DNA of 6,283 bases, taken from assembly GCA_021779635.1 (NCBI GenBank), contig JAJYAH010000427.1, positions 1 through 6,283 on the forward strand, given 5' to 3'. Made by a program: the position numbers and the translations under genes. Of this stretch, positions 1 to 6,283 are shown piece after piece. The DNA is from Pseudomonadota bacterium. GTDB taxonomy: Bacteria; Pseudomonadota; Alphaproteobacteria; Rhizobiales; Xanthobacteraceae. The notes below the pieces were generated by a model, which worked only from the letters and a program-made list of their open reading frames with translations, did no database searches and was not told the origin of the DNA. Position 1 is the first letter of the stretch, and every line of letters starts with the position of its first letter.

Positions 1-183
1 GAGCTTTGTCAAAGTATAGGTCAACCGTGAAACGGTCGGCTTTGGCAAGTTGGTACGGGCCGCGATCTCCTGATTGCCAAGAAGCCCGTCGTTGGGTTGG
101 AATGCGCGCAATACATCAAGCCCGCGGGAAAGCGCGACGACGAAGCTGCGATCAGTCGTCACCTTCTTGCCTGGACGTTTCAT
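1..183 (-). CDS. pimR: IclR-family transcriptional regulator (probable PimR), N-terminal part
   Basis: This is the first 61 codons of a minus-strand gene whose remainder lies beyond the left edge. It reads M-K-R-P-G-K-K from an ATG at 183-181, and the frame stays open to base 1. Residues 13-32 (SFVVALSRGLDVLRAF and following) and 37-61 (NQEIAARTNLPKPTVSRLTYTL and following) form the winged helix-turn-helix start typical of IclR regulators, with PTVSRL as the start of the recognition helix. The C-terminal effector-binding domain is not in view. The frame is also open upstream of this ATG without a stop, but no better start is visible; the ribosome site is weak (GCAGG just upstream). It is divergent from pimF with a 124-bp gap, the usual arrangement for a local regulator. 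IclR membership is clear from sequence. The name PimR is inferred from the position next to pimF. Confidence 0.85.
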   Translation of the reverse strand, partial: MKRPGKKVTTDRSFVVALSRGLDVLRAFQPNDGLLGNQEIAARTNLPKPTVSRLTYTLTKL

Positions 184-206
184 TGCCTGCTGCTGCGCGG
201 ACCTCG

Positions 207-235
207 TTGACAAGGGACGTGCTTCAAAATAACCC
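207..235 (+). promoter_or_regulatory. Weak candidate promoter for the pim operon
   Basis: A perfect -35 hexamer TTGACA lies at 207-212 on the plus strand, but the sequence 16-17 bp later (ATAACC at 229-234 or TAACCC at 230-235) is a poor -10. No better plus-strand promoter is visible before pimF. If it is used, transcription would start near 241 and the palindromes at 250-278 would lie just downstream of the start, where a bound repressor could block elongation. The promoter may instead depend on an activator. Confidence 0.25.
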
Positions 236-249
236 TCGCTGTCAAGATG

Positions 250-264
250 TGGAATTAAATTCCG
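250..264. promoter_or_regulatory. IclR-box-like palindrome (site 1, centred on 257)
   Basis: The sequence TGGAATT-A-AATTCCG contains a perfect 6-bp inverted repeat GGAATT/AATTCC (251-263). It matches the E. coli IclR consensus TGGAAATNATTTCCA at 11 of 14 defined positions. Its centre is 10 bp, about one helical turn, from the centre of the larger palindrome at 256-278, and the two share one half-site. This could allow two dimers or alternative registers. It may instead be only a by-product of the larger site. Confidence 0.45.
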
Positions 265-282
265 CAGTGCGAAATTTATCAA
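254..282 (-). promoter_or_regulatory. Predicted sigma-70-type promoter of the IclR-family gene
   Basis: Read on the minus strand, TTGATA (282-277) is followed after exactly 17 bp by TTTAAT (259-254). These match the -35 and -10 consensus at 5 of 6 positions each, with ideal spacing. Transcription would start near 247, giving a leader of about 65 nt before the ATG at 183. The palindromes at 251-278 lie across the spacer and -10, so a protein bound there should block this promoter. That suggests autoregulation. Prediction from sequence only. Confidence 0.5.
256..278. promoter_or_regulatory. Palindromic operator candidate (site 2, centred on 267)
   Basis: The arms TAAATTCCGCA (256-266) and TGCGAAATTTA (268-278) are inverted repeats around G267, with 10 of 11 pairs matching; the only mismatch is C262 against A272. 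A 23-bp dyad of this quality in a divergent regulator/operon gap is a strong candidate for the binding site of the IclR-family protein encoded next to it. It overlaps the regulator's predicted promoter and sits about 41 bp upstream of the pimF start codon. Confidence 0.6.
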
Positions 283-295
283 GAACGGGATACCC

Positions 296-301
296 AGGGA
301 G
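296..301 (+). promoter_or_regulatory. Ribosome binding site of pimF
   Basis: AGGGAG ends 6 nt before the GTG at 308. This supports GTG at 308 as the true start, since no in-frame ATG is placed behind a comparable site. Confidence 0.7.
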
Positions 302-307
302 AATCGC

Positions 308-2401
308 GTGAACGAAGTGGTCAAGCTCGAACGTCATGACGTGGTCGCCATTGTCACGATCAACAGCCCTCCCGTGAACGCGCTCAGCGCCGCCCTCCGC
401 GGCGGCATTCTAGAGTGCATGAAGAGCGCCATCGCCGATCCCGAAGTGAAGGCGATCGTCCTGACCTGCGGCGGCCGCACCTTTATCGCCGGCGCCGACA
501 TCACCGAATTTGGCAAGCCGCCGAAGCCGCCGGGTCTTCAGGAGGCGCTGGTCGCGATGGAGAACAGTCCGAAGCCGATCATTGCCGCCATTCACGGCAC
601 CGCGCTGGGCGGCGGTCTCGAAGTCGCGCTCGCCTGCCATTTCCGCGTCGCGACAAAGGAAGCCAGGCTCGGCCTGCCCGAGGTGAAATTGGGCTTGCTG
701 CCGGGCGCCGGCGGAACGCAGCGCTTGCCGCGCGCGGTCGGTCCTGAGCTTGCGGTCAAGATGATCGTCGGCGGCGATCCGATCAGCGCGACTGAGGCGC
801 TCAAGCACGGCCTGATCGAGGAAATCGTCGAAGGTCCGGCTTCCGGCGGCGAGGCGTTTGCCCGCAAGGTGCTGGCCGAGAAGCGGCCGCTGCGCAAGCT
901 GCGCGATGACGACAGCAAGCTCGCGGCGGCCAGGGCCGACCGCTCGATCTTCACCAACGCGGTCGCGGCCCTGACCAAGAAGGCGCGCGGGCTGGAAGCG
1001 CCGTTCGCCGCCGCCGACGCGGTCGGCGCCGCCATCGACCTGCCGTTCGATGAAGGCCTGAAGAAGGAGCGCGAAGGTTTCCTCAAGCTGGTGGCCAGCG
1101 ATCAGTCGAAGGCGCAGCGTTATGCCTTCTTCTCCGAGCGCGAAGCGGCCAAGGTCGCGGGCGTTCCCGAAGGCACCAAGCCGCGCCCGGTCGAGCGCGT
1201 CGCCATCATCGGCGCCGGCACCATGGGCGGCGGTATCGCGATGTCGTTCGCCAATGCCGGTATCCCGGTGACTCTGATCGAGACCGGCGACGAGCAGCTC
1301 AAGCGCGGCATGGGCGTGATGCAGAAGAACTACGAGGCGACCGCGGCGCGCGGCGGCATTCCCGCCGATGCGCCGGCCAAGCGCATGGGCCTGATCAAGG
1401 GCGTGGTCGGGCTTGAGAATGTCAAGGATGCGGACCTGATCATCGAAGCCGTGTTCGAAACCATGGCGATCAAGAAGGACGTGTTCGCCGCGCTCGACAA
1501 ATTCGCCAAGCCCGGCGCCGTGCTGGCCTCCAACACCTCCTACCTCAACATCGACCAGATCGCGGCCGTCACCAAGCGTCCGCAGGATGTGCTGGGCATG
1601 CACTTCTTCAGCCCCGCCAATGTGATGAAGCTGTGCGAGATCGTGCGCGCGGAAAAAACCGCGCCGGATGCGCTGACGACCGCGGTTGCGGTGGCGCGCC
1701 GCATCGCCAAGGTGCCGGCGGTGGTCGGGGTCTGCGACGGCTTCGTCGGCAACCGGATGCTGGCGCAGCGCGGCAAGCAGGCGGAGAAATTGCTGTTCGA
1801 GGGTGCATTGCCGCAGCAGGTCGACGCGGTGGTGACCAAATTCGGCATGCCGATGGGACCGTTCGCGATGGGCGATCTCGCCGGCCTCGATATCGGTTGG
1901 CGCTCGCGCCAGGATCGCGGCATCAAGTCGGAAATCGCCGATGCGCTGTGCGAAGCCGGCCGTTTCGGCCAGAAGACCGGCAAGGGCTATTACAAATATG
2001 AGGCCGGTTCGCGCGCGCCGCTGCCCGATCCGGAAGTCGAGAAGCTGATCGATGAGACCCTGCAGCGGTTGGGGCGCAAGCGCCGCGTGGTCAGCGACGA
2101 CGAGATCCTCGAGCGCATGATGTATCCGATGATCAACGAGGGCGCGCGGATCCTGGAAGAAAAGGTCGCGGCGCGTCCGAGCGATATCGACGTGATCTGG
2201 CTCTACGGTTACGGCTGGCCGATCTATCGCGGCGGCCCGATGTTTTATGCCGATTCCGTCGGCCTCAAGCACATCGCGGACCGGCTGTCGTTCTACGCCA
2301 AGGAAACCAACGATCCGAGCCTCGAACCGGCGCCGCTCCTGAAGCGGCTCGCCGCGGAAGGCAAGACCTTCGCGTCGCTGGCGGCCTCGAAAGCAGCGTG
2401 A
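308..2401 (+). CDS. pimF: PimF: fused enoyl-CoA hydratase / 3-hydroxyacyl-CoA dehydrogenase
   Basis: A 697-residue cytoplasmic β-oxidation enzyme that hydrates 2-enoyl-CoA and then oxidises the 3-hydroxyacyl-CoA with NAD+. The layout is that of FadB and peroxisomal multifunctional enzyme 1. The crotonase domain (about 1-190) has the oxyanion segment AGAD (61-64), G102, and both catalytic glutamates, E105 (GGGLE) and E125 (LPEV). A linker and Rossmann domain follow, with GAGTMG at 302-307. The dehydrogenase has the catalytic His432 (GMHFFSP) paired with Glu444, plus Ser408 and Asn482. Two C-terminal 3HCDH repeats lie at about 479-570 and 597-690. All key residues are present, so both activities are expected. 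It starts with GTG behind a good ribosome site. It is the first gene of the operon, as pimF is in R. palustris, where the operon degrades dicarboxylates and pimeloyl-CoA. The fold is certain; the exact substrate is inferred from gene order. Confidence 0.9.
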   Translation: MNEVVKLERHDVVAIVTINSPPVNALSAALRGGILECMKSAIADPEVKAIVLTCGGRTFIAGADITEFGKPPKPPGLQEALVAMENSPKPIIAAIHGTALGGGLEVALACHFRVATKEARLGLPEVKLGLLPGAGGTQRLPRAVGPELAVKMIVGGDPISATEALKHGLIEEIVEGPASGGEAFARKVLAEKRPLRKLRDDDSKLAAARADRSIFTNAVAALTKKARGLEAPFAAADAVGAAIDLPFDEGLKKEREGFLKLVASDQSKAQRYAFFSEREAAKVAGVPEGTKPRPVERVAIIGAGTMGGGIAMSFANAGIPVTLIETGDEQLKRGMGVMQKNYEATAARGGIPADAPAKRMGLIKGVVGLENVKDADLIIEAVFETMAIKKDVFAALDKFAKPGAVLASNTSYLNIDQIAAVTKRPQDVLGMHFFSPANVMKLCEIVRAEKTAPDALTTAVAVARRIAKVPAVVGVCDGFVGNRMLAQRGKQAEKLLFEGALPQQVDAVVTKFGMPMGPFAMGDLAGLDIGWRSRQDRGIKSEIADALCEAGRFGQKTGKGYYKYEAGSRAPLPDPEVEKLIDETLQRLGRKRRVVSDDEILERMMYPMINEGARILEEKVAARPSDIDVIWLYGYGWPIYRGGPMFYADSVGLKHIADRLSFYAKETNDPSLEPAPLLKRLAAEGKTFASLAASKAA

Positions 2402-2433
2402 TGGGATCAGCACGTCGAGCGCCGCGTCCCTGT

Positions 2434-2534
2434 TCCCTCCCCCCTTGCGGGGGAGGGTCAGGGTGGGGGGTGAGCCACAAGCACCGCGCTCGCGGTACCC
2501 CCACCCCCAACCCCTCCCCGCAAGGGGGAGGGGA
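2434..2534. repeat. GC-rich cruciform-type intergenic palindromic repeat
   Basis: This imperfect palindrome fills most of the 157-bp gap between pimF and pimA. Its outer arms, about 38 bp each (2434-2471 and 2497-2534), pair with only a few mismatches. Each arm also folds on itself through a perfect 9-bp stem: CCCTCCCCC/GGGGGAGGG at 2435-2457, and CCCCTCCCC/GGGGAGGGG at 2511-2533. The apex holds a smaller hairpin, ACCGCG/CGCGGT, at 2483-2496. It resembles the dispersed C-run/G-run palindromes common between genes in Bradyrhizobium and related genomes. In the mRNA it would form a very stable branched structure just before pimA. It has no U-run, so it does not look like a simple terminator. The copy number in the genome is unknown. 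Confidence 0.75.
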
Positions 2535-2558
2535 GCACGCGCACTGCGGTCAGCGCGC

Positions 2559-4250
2559 ATGACCCATCCCGGCGAGGCATTCTATCCGGAAGGCGTCCGT
2601 TGGGACGATGCGATCGCGCGCGGGACGCTGCCCGATCTGTTGTCGACCGCGGCGGTGCAATTTGCCGCGCGGCCGGTGATCGAATTCCGCGATCGGCCCA
2701 TCAGCTACGCCGAACTGGAAGCCATGGTCGAGGTGGCGGCCTCCGCCTTCCTGCGCGCTGGCTACGGCAGGAACTCGTCGGTGGCGCTGTTCCTCGGCAA
2801 TTCGCCGGACCATCCGGTGAATTTCTTTGGCGCGCTGAAGGCCGGCGCCCGGGTCGTGCATCTCAGCGCGCTCGATGGCGAGATCGCGCTCTCTCATAAA
2901 TTGAGCGACAGCGGCGCGCGCATTCTCGTCACCAGCGACCTCGCCACGCTGTTGCCGATGGCGCTGAAGTTTCTGGAAAAAGGCCTGCTCGATCGCCTGA
3001 TCGTCTGTGAAGACGATGATTGGGGCGCGGTCGGCAATCCGCACGCGCCGATTCCCTCTCATCCGGCGATCGTCACCTACAAGGCGTTCGTGCAGGGCGC
3101 GACCGCGCCGGCGCAGTGGCCACAGATCTCGGCCGATGACGTCGCATTGCTGCAATATACCGGCGGCACCACCGGCTTGCCCAAAGGCGCGATGCTCAGC
3201 CATGGCAATTTGACGTCGGCGGTATCGATCTACGATGTCTGGGGCAAGCCGGCGCGCGCCAAGCGCGACGCCATCGAGCGCGTGATCTGCGTGCTGCCGC
3301 TGTTTCATATCTTTGCGCTGACGGTGGTGTTGCTGTCGTCGATCCGGCGCGGCCACCTGATCTCGCTGCACCAGCGCTTCGACGTCGAGGCCGTGATGCG
3401 CGATATCGAAGTCAAGCGCGCCACCGCGTTTCCCGGCGTGCCGACGATGTGGATCGCGATCGCGAGCCTGCCCGATCTGGAAAGCCGCGATCTGTCGTCG
3501 CTGGTTTCCTGCGGATCGGGCGGCGCGCCGCTGCCGGTCGAGGTCGCGAGGATCTTCGAGCGCAAGGTCAAGATGAAGCTGAAGAGCGGCTGGGGCATGA
3601 CCGAGACCTGCTCGCCCGGCACCGGCCACCCCGCGGAGGGACCGGACAAGCCGGGTTCGATCGGGCTGATGCTGCCGGGCATCGAAATGGATGTGGTGTC
3701 GCTGGACGATCCCAAGAAAGTCCTGCCCACCGGGGAGGTCGGCGAAATCCGCATCAAGGGACCGAACGTCACCAGGGGCTACTGGAACCGGCCGAAGGAA
3801 ACCGCGGAGGCCTTTGTCGGCGACCATTTCCTGACCGGCGACATCGGCTACATGGACGATGACGGCTATTTCTATCTGGTCGATCGCAAGAAGGACATGA
3901 TCATCTCCGGCGGCTTCAACGTCTATCCGCAGATGATCGAGCAGGCGATCTATACCCATCCGGCGGTGCAGGAAGTGCTCGTGATCGGGATCCCCGACGA
4001 TTACCGCGGCGAGGCGGCGAAGGCCTTTGTGAAGCTGCGCGCCGGCGCCGATCCGTTCACGCTGGAAGAGCTCAAGGCATTTCTGGCCGGCAAGCTCGGC
4101 AAGCACGAAATTCCGGCGGCGCTGGATTTCGTCGACGAACTGCCGCGCACTTCAGTCGGCAAACTCTCGCGCCACGAATTGCGGATCCAGCAACCCCCGC
4201 AACAATCTTCGCAACCCAAACAACAACTCGCAACAGGAGGTCGTTCATGA
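2559..4250 (+). CDS. pimA: PimA: AMP-forming acyl-CoA ligase (dicarboxylate / medium-chain)
   Basis: A 563-residue enzyme of the adenylate-forming family that activates a carboxylic acid to its CoA thioester using ATP. The R. palustris counterpart acts on medium-chain dicarboxylic and fatty acids. Numbering from ATG 2559, the phosphate-binding motif [11 protein letters not shown] is at 200-210 and GWGMTE at 344-349. The ribose-binding aspartate region LTGD is at 425-428, and the hinge and A8 region [15 protein letters not shown] at 443-457. The catalytic lysine is K535 in [10 protein letters not shown]. No signal peptide is seen. The same frame is open upstream to 2445, but those 38 codons merely translate the palindromic repeat, and the protein start [15 protein letters not shown] fits the family, so 2559 is chosen. 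No clear ribosome site precedes it. The last 20 residues are Gln-rich and lie beyond the usual family end. The stop codon overlaps the pimB start in ATGA. Confidence 0.88.
   Translation: MTHPGEAFYPEGVRWDDAIARGTLPDLLSTAAVQFAARPVIEFRDRPISYAELEAMVEVAASAFLRAGYGRNSSVALFLGNSPDHPVNFFGALKAGARVVHLSALDGEIALSHKLSDSGARILVTSDLATLLPMALKFLEKGLLDRLIVCEDDDWGAVGNPHAPIPSHPAIVTYKAFVQGATAPAQWPQISADDVALLQYTGGTTGLPKGAMLSHGNLTSAVSIYDVWGKPARAKRDAIERVICVLPLFHIFALTVVLLSSIRRGHLISLHQRFDVEAVMRDIEVKRATAFPGVPTMWIAIASLPDLESRDLSSLVSCGSGGAPLPVEVARIFERKVKMKLKSGWGMTETCSPGTGHPAEGPDKPGSIGLMLPGIEMDVVSLDDPKKVLPTGEVGEIRIKGPNVTRGYWNRPKETAEAFVGDHFLTGDIGYMDDDGYFYLVDRKKDMIISGGFNVYPQMIEQAIYTHPAVQEVLVIGIPDDYRGEAAKAFVKLRAGADPFTLEELKAFLAGKLGKHEIPAALDFVDELPRTSVGKLSRHELRIQQPPQQSSQPKQQLATGGRS
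4198..4234 (+). repeat. CGCAAC direct repeats encoding the Gln-rich PimA tail
   Basis: CGCAAC occurs at 4198-4203, 4210-4215 and 4229-4234, within a CAA-rich and unusually A-rich stretch. It encodes the Q/P/S tail of PimA and runs straight into the pimB ribosome site. Its composition differs from the GC-rich coding sequence on both sides. Confidence 0.55.
4235..4240 (+). promoter_or_regulatory. Strong ribosome binding site of pimB
   Basis: AGGAGG followed by T is a near-perfect anti-16S match 6 nt before the ATG at 4247. It lies inside the last codons of pimA, so pimB can be translated well independently as well as by coupling through the ATGA overlap. Confidence 0.85.
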
Positions 4251-5434
4251 CCGAAGCCGTTATCGTTTCCACTGCCCGCACCCCGATCGGCAAGGCCTAT
4301 CGCGGCGCCCTCAACGCCACCGAGGGCGCGACCCTGCTCGGCCACGCCATCGGCGAGGCCGTGGCGCGCGCCAAGGTCGATCCGAAGGAGATCGAGGATG
4401 TGGTGATGGGGGCAGCCCTCCAGCAGGGCTCGACCGGCGGCAACATCGCCCGCAAGGCGCTGCTGCGCGCGGGCCTGCCCGTCACCGTCGGCGGCACCAC
4501 CATCGACCGGCAATGCGCCTCGGGCCTGCAGGCGATCGCGCTGGCGGCGCGTTCGGTGCTTTTCGACGGTGTCGAGATCGCGGTCGGCGGCGGCGGCGAG
4601 TCGATCAGCCTGGTGCAGAACGAGCATGCCAACAGCTTTCACGCACAGGATCCGGCGCTGCTCAAGATCAAGGGCGAAGTCTACATGCCGATGATCGACA
4701 CCGCCGAAGTGGTGGCCAAGCGCTACGGCATTTCGCGCGAGCGTCAGGACGAATATTCGCTGGAAAGCCAGCGCCGCACCGCCGCCGCCCAGCAGGGCGG
4801 CAAGTTCAACGACGAAGTGGCGCCGATCACCACCAGGATGGGCGTCACCGACAAGGCCACCGGCGAGGTTTCCTTCAAGGAGATCACCTTCTCCAAGGAT
4901 GAAGGCCCGCGCCCCGACACCTCGGCCGAAGGCCTTGCCGGCCTCAAGCCGGTGCGCGGCGAAGGCTTCACCATCACCGCGGGCAATGCCAGCCAACTGT
5001 CGGACGGCGCCAGCGCCGCGGTGATCATGAGCGACAAGGAAGCCTCCAGGCGCGGCCTGAAGCCGCTCGGCATCTTCCGCGGCTTCGTCGCTGCCGGCTG
5101 CGAGCCGGATGAGATGGGCATCGGGCCGGTATTCGCGGTGCCGCGCCTGCTCAAGCGCCACGGCCTCAAGGTCGACGACATCGATCTCTGGGAATTGAAC
5201 GAGGCCTTTGCGGTGCAGGTGCTCTATTGCCGCGACAAGCTCGGCATCGATCCGGAGAAGATCAATGTCGACGGCGGCGCGATTGCGGTCGGCCATCCCT
5301 ACGGCATGTCGGGCGCGCGTCTCACCGGTCACGCGCTGATCGAAGGCCGCCGCCGCAAGGCCAAATACGCCGTCGTCACCATGTGCGTCGGCGGCGGCAT
5401 GGGCGCTGCCGGCCTGTTCGAGATCGTGCAGTAA
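4247..5434 (+). CDS. pimB: PimB: acetyl-CoA acyltransferase (thiolase)
   Basis: A 395-residue thiolase that cleaves 3-oxoacyl-CoA with CoA to release acetyl-CoA, the last step of each β-oxidation turn. The length is normal for the family. The nucleophilic cysteine is C90 in DRQCASG. The NEAF motif starts at N318, H350 lies in [10 protein letters not shown], and the second active-site cysteine C380 is in MCVGGGMG. All four catalytic landmarks are present. The position after GHP is tyrosine and the one after the following Gly is methionine, where better-known thiolases have Ile/Leu and Ala/Cys. The start is fixed by AGGAGG and by the 4-nt overlap with pimA. Family assignment is certain. Cleavage of 3-oxopimeloyl-CoA to glutaryl-CoA is inferred from the operon. 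A biosynthetic acetoacetyl-CoA role cannot be excluded by sequence alone. Confidence 0.9.
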   Translation: MTEAVIVSTARTPIGKAYRGALNATEGATLLGHAIGEAVARAKVDPKEIEDVVMGAALQQGSTGGNIARKALLRAGLPVTVGGTTIDRQCASGLQAIALAARSVLFDGVEIAVGGGGESISLVQNEHANSFHAQDPALLKIKGEVYMPMIDTAEVVAKRYGISRERQDEYSLESQRRTAAAQQGGKFNDEVAPITTRMGVTDKATGEVSFKEITFSKDEGPRPDTSAEGLAGLKPVRGEGFTITAGNASQLSDGASAAVIMSDKEASRRGLKPLGIFRGFVAAGCEPDEMGIGPVFAVPRLLKRHGLKVDDIDLWELNEAFAVQVLYCRDKLGIDPEKINVDGGAIAVGHPYGMSGARLTGHALIEGRRRKAKYAVVTMCVGGGMGAAGLFEIVQ

Positions 5435-5447
5435 GGAGTACTACTTT

Positions 5448-5550
5448 CGTCATTCCGGGATGCGCCATTTGGCGCAGGCCCGGAATCCATACTCCCCGTC
5501 GTGGTTATGGATTCCGGGCTCGCTCGTTTCACTCGCGCCCCGGAATGACG
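5448..5550. repeat. Intergenic palindromic repeat, CGTCATTCCGGG family
   Basis: This 103-bp palindromic element occupies most of the 162-bp gap between pimB and pimC. The outer arms CGTCATTCCGGG (5448-5459) and CCCGGAATGACG (5539-5550) are perfect 12-bp inverted repeats. The inner arms GCCCGGAATCCATA (5478-5491) and TATGGATTCCGGGC (5506-5519) are perfect over 14 bp. A side hairpin TGCGCC-ATTT-GGCGCA lies at 5461-5476; the matching segment on the right (5520-5537) does not form an equivalent perfect stem. Repeats beginning CGTCATTCCGGG and containing GGAATCCAT are a familiar dispersed class in Bradyrhizobium and Rhodopseudomonas. No coding region is seen. A short T5 run follows at 5558-5562. 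Confidence 0.8.
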
Positions 5551-5585
5551 GCTCTGATTTTTGCAGAATAGTCTAAGTCGCTCAC

Positions 5586-5591
5586 AGGAGG
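5586..5591 (+). promoter_or_regulatory. Ribosome binding site of pimC
   Basis: AGGAGG lies 5 nt before the ATG at 5597 and fixes the start of the acyl-CoA dehydrogenase. Confidence 0.85.
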
Positions 5592-5596
5592 ATCCG

Positions 5597-6283
5597 ATGG
5601 ATCTCAGCTTCAGCAAGGAAGAAGTGGCATTTCGCGACGAGGTGCGGGCCTTCTTCAGGGACCACGTGCCGCCGGCGACGCGCCAGAAATTGCAGGAGGG
5701 CCGCCATCTCGGCAAAGAGGAGATGATCGATTGGTGGCGCATCCTGAACAAGAAGGGCTGGGGCGTCTCGCACTGGCCCAAGGAATATGGCGGCACCGGC
5801 TGGACCTCGGTACAGCATTACATCTTCAACGAGGAATTGCAGATGCATCCGGCGCCGGCGCCGCTCGCCTTCGGCGTCAGCATGGTCGGCCCGGTGATCT
5901 ACACCTTCGGCAACGAGGAACAGAAGAAGCGCTATCTGCCGCGCATCGCCAATGTCGACGACTGGTGGTGCCAGGGCTTCTCGGAGCCCGGTTCCGGCTC
6001 TGACCTCGCCTCGCTCAAGACCAAGGCCGAGCGCAAGGGCGACAAGTGGATCATCAACGGCCAGAAGACCTGGACCACGCTGGCGCAATATGCCGACATG
6101 ATCTTCTGCCTGTGCCGCACCGATCCCAGCGCCAAGAAGCAGACCGGCATTTCCTTCATCGTGTTCAGCATGAAGTCGAAGGGCGTCACGGTGCGTCCGA
6201 TCCAGACCATCGACGGTGGCCACGAGGTCAACGAGGTGTTTTTCGATGACGTCGAGGTGCCTTACGAAAACCTGATCGGCGAG
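5597..6283 (+). CDS. pimC: PimC: acyl-CoA dehydrogenase (pimeloyl-CoA dehydrogenase large subunit), 5' part
   Basis: The first 229 codons of an acyl-CoA dehydrogenase that runs off the right edge without a stop. Such FAD enzymes introduce the 2,3-double bond into acyl-CoA and pass electrons to electron-transfer flavoprotein. The start MDLSFSKEEVAFRDEVRAFF is typical. The α-helical N-terminal domain covers about 1-122 and includes WPKEYGGTGW (60-69). The middle β-domain follows with GFSEPGSGSDL (127-137) and INGQKTWTT (153-161), the FAD/substrate-binding signatures. The C-terminal domain, with the catalytic base, is not in view. It is the fourth gene of the operon, as pimC is in R. palustris, where it works with the smaller subunit PimD; pimD and pimE are therefore expected just beyond the window. 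Family is certain. The pimeloyl-CoA role is inferred from gene order and sequence style. Confidence 0.88.
   Translation, partial: MDLSFSKEEVAFRDEVRAFFRDHVPPATRQKLQEGRHLGKEEMIDWWRILNKKGWGVSHWPKEYGGTGWTSVQHYIFNEELQMHPAPAPLAFGVSMVGPVIYTFGNEEQKKRYLPRIANVDDWWCQGFSEPGSGSDLASLKTKAERKGDKWIINGQKTWTTLAQYADMIFCLCRTDPSAKKQTGISFIVFSMKSKGVTVRPIQTIDGGHEVNEVFFDDVEVPYENLIGE

Noticed and set aside
31..42. Possible frameshift in the IclR-family gene before the recognition helix
   Set aside because: A first reading suggested an extra base, but recounting gives an unbroken frame L-P-K-P-T-V-S-R-L to base 1.
6..311. Plus-strand open frame of 101 codons at the left end
   Set aside because: It runs antisense to the clear IclR helix-turn-helix coding sequence and then through the promoter/operator region; its protein has no recognisable features.
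2434..2534. CRISPR array or other tandem repeat system
   Set aside because: There is a single large inverted repeat with no regularly spaced direct repeats or spacers, and no cas-like genes are present.
2445..2558. Upstream in-frame start of pimA at 2445, adding 38 residues
   Set aside because: The extension is encoded by the palindromic repeat, giving the low-complexity R/P/G-rich peptide typical of such repeats, and it precedes a normal family N-terminus at 2559.
410..5332. Long minus-strand open frames (443 to 716 codons) opposite pimF, pimA and pimB
   Set aside because: They are antisense shadows produced by the GC-rich codon bias; all family motifs and catalytic residues are on the plus strand, and one of these frames is partly translated from the palindromic repeat.
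5539..5565. Intrinsic terminator between pimB and pimC
   Set aside because: The palindrome is followed by only five T residues beginning 8 nt after its end, and pimC clearly belongs with the upstream genes; at most partial termination is possible.

Overview
The window holds most of a dicarboxylic-acid / medium-chain acyl-CoA β-oxidation operon. Its gene order and protein types match the pimFABCDE operon described in Rhodopseudomonas palustris. The likely source is an alphaproteobacterium of the Bradyrhizobium/Rhodopseudomonas group. This rests on the GC-rich coding sequence, the operon order, the proteins themselves, and two kinds of intergenic palindromic repeat that are familiar from that group. 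Genus cannot be settled from this window alone.

Layout from left to right. At 1-183 on the minus strand is the N-terminal helix-turn-helix part of an IclR-family regulator (probable PimR), cut by the window edge. At 184-307 is a divergent control region, with a good minus-strand sigma-70-type promoter overlapped by two interlocking palindromes, one of which resembles the E. coli IclR box. At 308-2401 (+) is pimF, a fused enoyl-CoA hydratase / 3-hydroxyacyl-CoA dehydrogenase. At 2402-2558 is a gap almost filled by a cruciform-like GC-rich repeat. At 2559-4250 (+) is pimA, an acyl-CoA ligase, which overlaps by 4 nt with pimB, a thiolase (4247-5434, +). At 5435-5596 is a second gap holding a different palindromic repeat. 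At 5597-6283 (+) is the 5' part of pimC, an acyl-CoA dehydrogenase that continues past the right edge.

Together the genes cover a whole β-oxidation cycle. PimA activates the acid to its CoA ester, PimC (normally with PimD, expected just downstream) dehydrogenates it, PimF hydrates and then oxidises it, and PimB cleaves off acetyl-CoA. In R. palustris this set turns pimeloyl-CoA into glutaryl-CoA plus acetyl-CoA and links to benzoate degradation. The active-site residues expected for each complete enzyme are visible, so all complete genes look functional.

I see no evidence of a novel defence or mobile system. The points most worth a second look are the compact operator/promoter region, the two unrelated palindromic elements inside one operon, and the low-complexity tail of PimA at its junction with pimB.
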